Shown: positions 7,678-13,770 of the stretch, in pieces
How the letters are laid out: each line of letters starts with the position of its first letter
Numbering within the stretch: position 1 is the first letter of the stretch
Source of the DNA: Rhodospirillaceae bacterium
GTDB lineage: Bacteria > Pseudomonadota > Alphaproteobacteria > Rhodospirillales > Rhodospirillaceae
Reading direction: 5' to 3'
NCBI GenBank assembly: GCA_002691085.1
Contig: NZGX01000055.1
Location: 1 to 17,033 of the forward strand
DNA length: 17,033 bases
The notes under the pieces: model-generated
Told to the model about the DNA's origin: nothing
Seen by the model: only the letters and a program-made list of their open reading frames with translations
Databases searched by the model: none
Position numbers and translations under genes: made by a program

Positions 7678-7691
7678 GCCGGAAGACCGGC
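7678..7691 (+). promoter_or_regulatory. Hairpin over the ribosome-binding site of the TSUP gene
   Basis: GCCGG (7678-7682), AAGA loop, CCGGC (7687-7691) form a perfect 5-bp all-GC stem ending directly at the ATG (7692). The only ribosome-binding-site-like string, GGAAGA (7681-7686), lies in the stem and loop. When folded, the site would be partly hidden. A stem with ten of ten G/C bases stands out in such AT-rich sequence. A regulatory role is inference. Confidence 0.5.
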
Positions 7692-8624
7692 ATGCAAATT
7701 TATCTTCCTATTGCCGAAATGTCGGTAAATATATTTTTAATCTTAGGGATGGGCGCTTCAGTAGGTGTGCTCTCTGGACTATTTGGTGTTGGCGGGGGCT
7801 TCTTAATGACTCCCTTGCTTATTTTCATTGGAATACCTCCAACAGTTGCAGTATCTACAGAGTCAAATCAAATTCTTGCTAATTCAGTATCTGGGGTCCT
7901 AGCTCATTGGCGAAGAGGTAACGTGGATTTCAGAATGGGCTCAATATTAAGTGTTGGGGGCTTTGTGGGGTCTGTTGTAGGGGTCATAATTTTTCAACAA
8001 CTTAGACAGATTGGTCAAATAGAATTAGTAATATCGTTATGCTATGTTTTCTTTCTTGGTATTATCGGCTGCTTTATGGGTTTTGAAAGCATCCAGAGTA
8101 TAATTAATAAGAATAAAATTTATGGCGCTGGCAAGTTATGGACGATGAAAAAGCCACTGCGTCAAAAATGGATAAGAAACTTACCCTTTAAAATCAAATT
8201 TAGAGAATCAAAACTATATATTTCCGCAATTCTTCCTATAACTATCGGCTTTATAGTAGGTATTTTAGCTGCAATAATGGGCATAGGTGGCGGGTTCGTG
8301 ATGGTGCCTGCAATGATATATCTTCTTGGCATGCCAACAAATGTTGTTGTTGGAACATCATTATTCAATATTATTTTTGTGACCGCAAACACTACATTTC
8401 TTCAAGCAACCATAAATCAAACCGTTGATATTGTTTTAGCTGTTTTACTTTTATCTGGAGGTGTAATTGGTGCGCAGATTGGAGCAAGATTGATTTCAAA
8501 AATACAAAATGAATACCTAAGGGGCCTTTTGGCTATTATTGTTATAATTGTATGTGCAAAGCTTATTGCAGACTTAATTGTTTCTCCATCCGATAATTTT
8601 TCTTTTGGTATAGTTAATAAATGA
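7692..8624 (+). CDS. TauE/SafE (TSUP) family membrane exporter, probable sulfite or organosulfonate transporter
   Basis: A 310-residue inner-membrane protein of about eight helices. It shows the family's internal duplication, each half beginning with a glycine-rich helix: GVGGGF at 32-37 with MTPLL after it, and GIGGGF at 197-202 with MVPAM after it. A conserved ESNQI...VSGVLAHWRRGNVD block follows the first repeat and a charged cytoplasmic loop (about 138-172) separates the halves. TSUP proteins move sulfite, sulfoacetate, thiosulfate or related anions; the substrate here is not known. The start MQIYLPIAEMSVN matches, from memory, alphaproteobacterial relatives, which supports the ATG at 7692 over the internal ATG at 7719. 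It overlaps the next gene as ATGA, so the two proteins are probably made together. The start codon directly follows a GC hairpin. Confidence 0.92.
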   Translation: MQIYLPIAEMSVNIFLILGMGASVGVLSGLFGVGGGFLMTPLLIFIGIPPTVAVSTESNQILANSVSGVLAHWRRGNVDFRMGSILSVGGFVGSVVGVIIFQQLRQIGQIELVISLCYVFFLGIIGCFMGFESIQSIINKNKIYGAGKLWTMKKPLRQKWIRNLPFKIKFRESKLYISAILPITIGFIVGILAAIMGIGGGFVMVPAMIYLLGMPTNVVVGTSLFNIIFVTANTTFLQATINQTVDIVLAVLLLSGGVIGAQIGARLISKIQNEYLRGLLAIIVIIVCAKLIADLIVSPSDNFSFGIVNK

Positions 8625-9382
8625 AAAAAAAACCTAATCTAATATTTATCATAACTTCGTTAATACTATTAAACATAAATATAAAATATACAAATGGACA
8701 AACAATACCCTTAGTTGCAGATCTTTCGGAACATCTGGTAGCAATAAGTACTGGCTTTGAAGGTAGTAACGTACTTCTATTTGGTTCTACAGACGGTACT
8801 GGAGATGTAGTTATAATAATTAGGGGCCCTACAGAAACAAAAAAGGTTCTAAGTAAGAAGAAACTTGGTCCAATTTGGGTAAATACTAATGAAATTATTG
8901 TTGAGAATGTCCCCTCTTTTTATCGTGTTGTAAGCATAAGACCTCCTAAAGACTTTATTCCTGATCAAATTCTCAAAAGATATCAAATAGGTTTAGAAAA
9001 TCTAAAATTTGAATTTAAGGATGATGAAATTTCAGAGGATAAAAAAAGAGAATATAAGAATGCAATAATCCGCCTCCAAATGGAAACTGGTAAATACCAA
9101 GAAGACAAAGGAAATATATCTCTTCTTGCGAACAAACTGTTTAGAACTGAACTATCATTTGCCTCTAATGTTCCTACGGGTACTTATTTAGTTGAAGTTT
9201 ACCTGATTCGAAATAATGAAGTTATTAGTGCAGAAATAATACCGTTAAGTGTATCAAAAATAGGAATTGGAGCGGAAATATACGATTTTGCGCAAAAAGT
9301 TTCTGCAGCTTATGGACTATTTGCTATTATAATAGCAATCATGGCTGGTCTATTTGCTGAGGCTGCCTTCAGAAGAATATAG
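8621..9382 (+). CDS. TIGR02186 / Alph_Pro_TM family membrane-anchored protein of unknown function
   Basis: 253 residues, function unknown. Residues 1-26 look like a signal peptide or anchor (MKKK, then a hydrophobic run, then NGQ). The family-typical start of the mature part, PLVADLSEHLVAISTGFEGS, is followed by VLLFGSTDGTGDVVIIIRGP and GPIWVNTNEI. A charged, probably helical region spans about 125-165, and one transmembrane helix near the C-terminus (about 230-250) ends in EAAFRRI. The predicted layout is a periplasmic domain held by a C-terminal helix. There is no cysteine, so thiol or disulfide chemistry is unlikely. The ATGA overlap with the TSUP gene suggests a stoichiometric partner of that exporter. 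The coding sequence opens with a nine-A tract (8624-8632). Confidence 0.88.
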   Translation: MKKKPNLIFIITSLILLNINIKYTNGQTIPLVADLSEHLVAISTGFEGSNVLLFGSTDGTGDVVIIIRGPTETKKVLSKKKLGPIWVNTNEIIVENVPSFYRVVSIRPPKDFIPDQILKRYQIGLENLKFEFKDDEISEDKKREYKNAIIRLQMETGKYQEDKGNISLLANKLFRTELSFASNVPTGTYLVEVYLIRNNEVISAEIIPLSVSKIGIGAEIYDFAQKVSAAYGLFAIIIAIMAGLFAEAAFRRI

Positions 9383-9385
9383 GTC

Positions 9386-9390
9386 AGGAG
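9386..9390 (+). promoter_or_regulatory. Ribosome-binding site setting the universal stress protein start
   Basis: AGGAG lies 8 nt before the ATG at 9399. It supports that start over the in-frame upstream ATG at 9354, which lies inside the previous gene and would add 15 residues before the USP fold. Confidence 0.75.
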
Positions 9391-9398
9391 CATCAAAA

Positions 9399-9878
9399 AT
9401 GTGTGCAGAAAAGAACCAAAAAAAGACTTTTCTCATTGTCGTTGATGACAGTTTAGAACTAAATGCGGCTCTAAATTTTGCTTGCAAACGAGCAATAGAT
9501 ACTAATGGAAAAGTTGCTCTATTCCATGCAGTAGAACTTTCAGACTTTCATCATTTTGCAAGTATAGCAGAATTAATGGAAATAGAGGCAAGGTCAGAGG
9601 CAGAAAAATTGATACAAAGAATAGCAGCTGACGTACAAAAACAGACAAACCAAATGCCTATTCTTTTTTTGAGACAAGGTAAAACAATAGAACAGCTTCT
9701 TCACTTGATTAACGAAGAAAAAGATATAGGTGTGCTAGTATTAGGTGCAAGGATGGGAGAAGAAGGGCCAGGCCCAATCGTTACCGCTGTCTCAGGTCAG
9801 CTGGCTGGAAAAATATCCTTGCCCGTTACAATCATACCTGGCAATTTGACTATAGATGAAATAGAAACCTTAACATAG
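9399..9878 (+). CDS. Universal stress protein (UspA) family protein
   Basis: A single-domain USP of 159 residues, the usual size. After a short polar start, TFLIVVDDS (10-18) is the first beta-strand with the nucleotide-contacting Asp, KVALFHAVE is the second strand, an amphipathic helix spans about 57-82, and VLVLGARMG (112-120) with the following GPGPIVTAVSGQLAGK and LPVTIIPG form the nucleotide-binding end. The glycine spacing differs from the textbook G-x2-G-x9-G(S/T) pattern, so ATP binding is uncertain. It sits 16 nt after the Alph_Pro_TM gene and 25 nt before the Nfu gene, in the same direction, so it is probably co-transcribed. Cytoplasmic; exact role unknown. Confidence 0.88.
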   Translation: MCAEKNQKKTFLIVVDDSLELNAALNFACKRAIDTNGKVALFHAVELSDFHHFASIAELMEIEARSEAEKLIQRIAADVQKQTNQMPILFLRQGKTIEQLLHLINEEKDIGVLVLGARMGEEGPGPIVTAVSGQLAGKISLPVTIIPGNLTIDEIETLT

Positions 9879-9903
9879 CTATTAACATAATTTGGAATAT
9901 AAG

Positions 9904-10470
9904 ATGTTCATACAAACAGAAGATACCCCTAACCCACAGACTCTGAAATTTCTTCCTGGGAAAGAAGTAATGAATAATAATGTTATGGAGATTACTAATA
10001 ATTCTGAAGCATTGGCCTCTCCACTGGCTAAAAGAATTTTTTATATAGAAGGAATTAAAAGTATTTTTTTAGGAAGTGATTTCATTACTGTAACCAAAGA
10101 GTCTAATGCAGAATGGCAAGTAATAAAACCTCTAGCCCTTGCAGCAATAATGGACCACTACATGTCAGGAGAACCAATTCTTTCTAGCAATTCAGTTAAC
10201 CAAACTGATGAAGAAATTATTTATGATGAACTTGTTGATAAACAAGTAATTGATCAAATCACAGAGCTAATTGAAACAAGAGTTAGGCCTGCTGTTGCGC
10301 AGGATGGAGGAGATATTACTTTCAAAGGTTTTAAAAATGGAGTTGTTTATTTACATATGAGAGGGGCATGTGCAGGTTGTCCAAGTTCAACAATTACGCT
10401 AAAGAATGGAATTGAAAATATGCTCAAACACTATATACCCGAAATAGAAAGTGTCGAGGCAATCAATTAG
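9904..10470 (+). CDS. NifU-like Fe-S cluster carrier (Nfu family, Nfu_N + NifU domains)
   Basis: Carrier that holds a 4Fe-4S cluster and passes it to client enzymes. 188 residues in two domains: an Nfu N-terminal domain (about 1-90) beginning MFIQTEDTPNPQTLKFLPGK, and a C-terminal NifU domain (about 113-188) with RPAVAQDGGDI and the cluster-ligand motif CAGC at 156-159. This resembles the alphaproteobacterial and mitochondrial Nfu1 architecture rather than full-length NifU; no IscU-like domain is present. The ATG at 9904 is chosen because the family starts with MFIQTE. An upstream TTG at 9892 would add four residues, and TTGGAA there is better read as the ribosome-binding site. Same strand and close spacing with the USP gene. 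Confidence 0.92.
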   Translation: MFIQTEDTPNPQTLKFLPGKEVMNNNVMEITNNSEALASPLAKRIFYIEGIKSIFLGSDFITVTKESNAEWQVIKPLALAAIMDHYMSGEPILSSNSVNQTDEEIIYDELVDKQVIDQITELIETRVRPAVAQDGGDITFKGFKNGVVYLHMRGACAGCPSSTITLKNGIENMLKHYIPEIESVEAIN

Positions 10471-10496
10471 TCTACTGATTATTAATGTGAAACCTT

Positions 10497-11078
10497 ATGA
10501 ACAAAACTGAAATAAATGAAAAATTATTTGTAAATGCCAGAACACACCATGAGTGGACGAACAAAGCAATAGAAGAAGATACTTTAGTTAAACTATACAA
10601 TCTCGTTAAGTTAGCGCCAACATCAGCAAATTGCTCACCAGCAAGATTTTTATTCATTAAATCAGAAGAGGCAAAGGAAAGACTTAAGCCTGCTATATCA
10701 GAAGGAAATATAAATCAAACAATGTTAGCTCCCGTAACGGCAATAATTGCGTATGATCTTAAATTTTATGAGCATCTAGATTTCTTATTTCCAAAATCAG
10801 GAGCAAGGTCCTGGTTTATAGGAAGTAAGGACCTTATAATGGAAACTGCATTTAGGAATAGCTCGCTGCAAGGAGCTTACCTTATTCTTGCAGCACGCGC
10901 GCTCGGCTTGGACTGTGGACCTATGTCTGGCTTCGACAAAGAGTTAGTCAATAAGGAATTCTTGAATGATAATAAATGGGAAGTAAACTTTCTGTGCAAC
11001 CTTGGCTACGGAAATATTAATTCTCTTAAAAGTAAGCTTCCTCGACTCAATTTTAATGATGCATGCAAAGTATTATAG
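10497..11078 (+). CDS. Nitroreductase-family protein, RutE/HadB-like (probable malonic semialdehyde reductase)
   Basis: An FMN-dependent NAD(P)H oxidoreductase of 193 residues, matching RutE length. Hallmarks are FVNARTHHEW (11-20), the PTSANCSPARF block (41-51, flavin binding), MLAPVTAIIAYD, the RNSSLQGAYLILAARALGLDCGPMSGFD stretch seen as LILAARALGLDCGPMSGFD, and a C-terminal RLNFNDACKVL. RutE reduces malonic semialdehyde in pyrimidine degradation, but no other rut gene is nearby, so the physiological substrate is open. The start ATG is 26 nt after the Nfu stop with no strong ribosome-binding site. The last codons overlap the 3' end of convergent trpS by 6 bp. Confidence 0.87.
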   Translation: MNKTEINEKLFVNARTHHEWTNKAIEEDTLVKLYNLVKLAPTSANCSPARFLFIKSEEAKERLKPAISEGNINQTMLAPVTAIIAYDLKFYEHLDFLFPKSGARSWFIGSKDLIMETAFRNSSLQGAYLILAARALGLDCGPMSGFDKELVNKEFLNDNKWEVNFLCNLGYGNINSLKSKLPRLNFNDACKVL

Positions 11079-12095
11079 TCCTTCTCTTCTAATGAATCCA
11101 ATTGCATTATAAACCTCTTTCATTACTGGCTTAGCGATAAGGGAGGCTTTTTTTGCTCCATCATACAATATCTTATCTAACTCTTGGGAATCTTCCATAA
11201 GCTCAATAATAACTTGTCTTATCGGTGAAATCTCATTTATAAGTATTTCAGTCAGTTCAGTCTTGAAATGAGAGAAGCCACTCGAAGAAAATTTATCTAT
11301 AATTAATTCAATTGTATGACCTGAAATTGATGAATAAATATTTATTAGATTTCTAATCTCAGACCTTTCTTCTAATTCCATTTCATTAACAGGGAACCCA
11401 CCTGAGTCAGTTTTTGCTTTTTTAATTTTATCACTTATTAAATCATTACTATCAATAAGATTTATTCTAGTCATATCCGAAATATCGGATTTAGACATTT
11501 TCTGATTACCGTCTCTCAAACTCATAACGCGAGTAGCTGGTCCCTGAATAATAGGCTCAGGTAGGGGAAAAATTAGTGAACCCATATCAGTATTAAATTT
11601 CTGTGCAATGTCTCTTGTTAGCTCAAGGTGTTGTTTTTGGTCTTCGCCTGTGGGAACATGAGTTGCTTTATACAAAAGAATATCCGCCGCCATAAGATTA
11701 GGGTACACCATAAGACCAGAGGATACCTTTTCACGGTTCTTCCCAGCCTTATCCTTGAACTGTGTCATACGATTTAGCCAACCAATCCTTGAAACGCAAT
11801 TAATTATCCAAGCTAATTCAGAATGTTCTGGTATATGACTTTGAATAAATATTGTACTTTTTTTAGGGCAAACACCTGAAGCAATCATCCCTGCCAAGAC
11901 TTCCCTACTTGCTGTAGTTAAATCATCAAATTTCGGCCAAGTTGTAATAGCATGTAAGTCTACAATACAAAAAAAGCACTCACTATCATTATTTAAGTTT
12001 ACCCAATTCTTTATTGCCCCTAAGTAATTACCCAGGTGAAGATTTCCTGTTGGTTGTATACCAGATAAAACTCTATTTTTTTTTATTTCTGTCAT
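11073..12095 (-). CDS. trpS: Tryptophan--tRNA ligase
   Basis: Class I aminoacyl-tRNA synthetase charging tRNA-Trp. 340 residues, typical for bacterial TrpRS. The HIGH-type motif appears as PTGNLHLGN (15-23), YPNLMAADILLYK at 131-143, GEDQKQHLELTRDIA from 150, and KMSKS at 199-203. Complete, with no missing motif. It is the last gene of the leftward mutS-glnD-murJ-trpS run, 21 nt after murJ, with little ribosome-binding-site character before the ATG at 12095. Its stop overlaps the convergent nitroreductase gene. Confidence 0.97.
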   Translation of the reverse strand: MTEIKKNRVLSGIQPTGNLHLGNYLGAIKNWVNLNNDSECFFCIVDLHAITTWPKFDDLTTASREVLAGMIASGVCPKKSTIFIQSHIPEHSELAWIINCVSRIGWLNRMTQFKDKAGKNREKVSSGLMVYPNLMAADILLYKATHVPTGEDQKQHLELTRDIAQKFNTDMGSLIFPLPEPIIQGPATRVMSLRDGNQKMSKSDISDMTRINLIDSNDLISDKIKKAKTDSGGFPVNEMELEERSEIRNLINIYSSISGHTIELIIDKFSSSGFSHFKTELTEILINEISPIRQVIIELMEDSQELDKILYDGAKKASLIAKPVMKEVYNAIGFIRREGL

Positions 12096-12116
12096 TCAAT
12101 AAATTTTCAAATATAA

Positions 12117-13706
12117 TTATTTATTTCGTGCCGTAAGATTTTTAAACTCATTCATATTGAGCCCACCTGTAAGAATAAGTGAACTAGCATATGAAATTAA
12201 ACCTATCAATATTAATAGAATTAGAAGTAAAGTTCTACGAAACTCATCTATAAGCATCGGATTATTTATATCATAGAAAATGCCAAATTCACTGAGAAAA
12301 TATTTAAGAGAAAGGAAAACTACCCCGCCCATAACAGCGGATGAAAAAATAATCCTCGGAACTCTATAATAGAATCGATCATCTAATATTAATTGTTTCC
12401 TTTTATTTAGTATAAATGCAAGTAATATTGCGTTGAGCCAAGAAGAGAGTGAAGTTGCTAAAGCTATTCCCACGTGTCCAAATGGGTACATTAATATTAT
12501 ATTAAGTAATATATTTACAACCATACATAATGCAGCAACTTTGAATGGTGTAGATGTATCATGTCTGCTAAAAAAACCAGGTACAATTGCTTTAATTAAA
12601 ATATATGCTGGAAGACCACTAGAGAATGCTATTAAGGCAGTTGCAACTGCATCTCTGTCAAGAGAGGAAAATAGTCCTCTCTCAAAAATTGTGGAGATTA
12701 TTGGGAAAGAAAGAATAAAAATCCCTATTGACGCAGGAATAGATAACATTAAACCAAGTTCTATAGCTCTATTCTGAGACTCTAAAGCTTGCTCTGCTTC
12801 TCCACTTTGAATCTTTTGCGATAGTAAAGGTAATAAGGCTACTCCAATACCAACACCCACAACCCCTATCGGAAGCTGATTAACTCTATCAGCAAAATAT
12901 AACCAAGATACAGCACCCGCAGATACTAGAGTTGCGATTAATTTGTCTACTATCAAGTTTATTTGATATAGGCCTGCACCAAAAGCTAATGGAAGTATCT
13001 TTTTTAACAACACCTGTATTCGCTGGGTAAATCTTGGTCTTATAAATTTTATAGAAATACCAAGATTCCGTAAAAATTTATACAGCCAAAGAAACTGAAA
13101 TAAACCAGTAATCAATAATCCCCAACAAAGAGTTATTGCTATATTAAAATTATTCATAATTGCAAACACTAATGATAAAATTAAAGTAACATTCAAAATT
13201 ATTGGAGTTGATGCAGCTGCGGCAAATTTCCCAAAAGCATTTAACACCCCTGATTGAAGAGAAACTAAAGAAATAAAGAAAAGATAAGGAAAAGTAATCC
13301 TTGCTAATTCAGTTGTGTACTCAATTTGATTTGGAATAGATAAAAAACCAGGAGCAATAATAATAATTAGCAAAGGCATCGCAATAATAATAATAGAAAT
13401 AAAAACCAAGAGAATACAAACAAGCAAGGAAAAGACTTCTTCTACAAACCTTATTGCCTCTTCCTCTCCAGATTTTTTTAATACTGAGTTAAATAAAGGT
13501 ACAAAGCCTGCAGTGAAGGCTCCCTCTGCAAATAGGCGCCTGAAGATATTAGGGAAAAGAAATGCAATGAGGAATGCGTCTGCAACTATACCTGCACCGA
13601 GATATGCCGCAAACAGTATATCTCTTAAAAGCCCTATCAGTCTACTAACCATTGTTAGAGAACTGACTGTGGTGAAAGCCCGCATGAATAAATAAGTTCT
13701 CTTCAT
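12117..13706 (-). CDS. murJ: Lipid II flippase MurJ (MviN)
   Basis: Polytopic inner-membrane protein that flips the peptidoglycan precursor lipid II to the periplasm. 529 residues, with roughly fourteen hydrophobic segments. The N-terminus has the family pattern TVSSLTMVSRLIGLLRD (13-29), then ADAFLIAFLFPN (42-53) and RRLFAEGAFTAGFVPLF (56-72). The second half opens with the conserved FADRVNQLPIGVVGVGIG. The ATG at 13706 is used; an internal ATG seven codons on would also fit the family start. It lies 64 bp after glnD and 21 bp before trpS. Part of the polysaccharide-exporter superfamily, but the motifs and neighbours fit MurJ rather than the upstream sugar locus. Confidence 0.95.
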   Translation of the reverse strand: MKRTYLFMRAFTTVSSLTMVSRLIGLLRDILFAAYLGAGIVADAFLIAFLFPNIFRRLFAEGAFTAGFVPLFNSVLKKSGEEEAIRFVEEVFSLLVCILLVFISIIIIAMPLLIIIIAPGFLSIPNQIEYTTELARITFPYLFFISLVSLQSGVLNAFGKFAAAASTPIILNVTLILSLVFAIMNNFNIAITLCWGLLITGLFQFLWLYKFLRNLGISIKFIRPRFTQRIQVLLKKILPLAFGAGLYQINLIVDKLIATLVSAGAVSWLYFADRVNQLPIGVVGVGIGVALLPLLSQKIQSGEAEQALESQNRAIELGLMLSIPASIGIFILSFPIISTIFERGLFSSLDRDAVATALIAFSSGLPAYILIKAIVPGFFSRHDTSTPFKVAALCMVVNILLNIILMYPFGHVGIALATSLSSWLNAILLAFILNKRKQLILDDRFYYRVPRIIFSSAVMGGVVFLSLKYFLSEFGIFYDINNPMLIDEFRRTLLLILLILIGLISYASSLILTGGLNMNEFKNLTARNK

Positions 13707-13723
13707 ATACTATCTTTACTGGT

Positions 13724-13741
13724 TTTAAAATTCATTTTAAA
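13724..13741. repeat. 8-bp perfect inverted repeat in the glnD-murJ spacer
   Basis: TTTAAAAT (13724-13731) and ATTTTAAA (13734-13741) are perfect inverted arms around a 2-nt centre, lying 18 bp before the murJ start in its direction of reading. All bases in the arms are A or T, so it could be chance, an operator, or a weak pause site. No intrinsic terminator is present in this spacer. Confidence 0.3.
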
Positions 13742-13770
13742 TATCTACATGGTCAATTACAGTTATTAAA

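Noticed and set aside
7670..7882. Open frame on the + strand overlapping the TSUP start
   Set aside because: Shadow of the TSUP gene in another frame; the translation has no membrane or domain pattern, while the TSUP frame is clear.
8162..8392. Open frame of 76 codons on the - strand
   Set aside because: Antisense to the TSUP gene; no ribosome-binding site or recognisable product.
9354..9398. Upstream ATG as start of the universal stress protein
   Set aside because: It lies in the coding part of the previous gene, lacks a ribosome-binding site and adds residues unlike the USP fold; AGGAG at 9386-9390 serves the ATG at 9399.
9892..9903. TTG start four codons before the Nfu gene's ATG
   Set aside because: Family members begin MFIQTE; the TTGGAA here is better explained as the ribosome-binding site.
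11130..11154. T-run (11148-11154) just beyond the nitroreductase stop as an intrinsic terminator
   Set aside because: No complementary stem precedes it; it is the Lys/Ala codon stretch of trpS read from the other strand.
12433..12777. Open frame of 114 codons on the + strand
   Set aside because: Antisense to murJ; the length is explained by the codon pattern of a hydrophobic gene.
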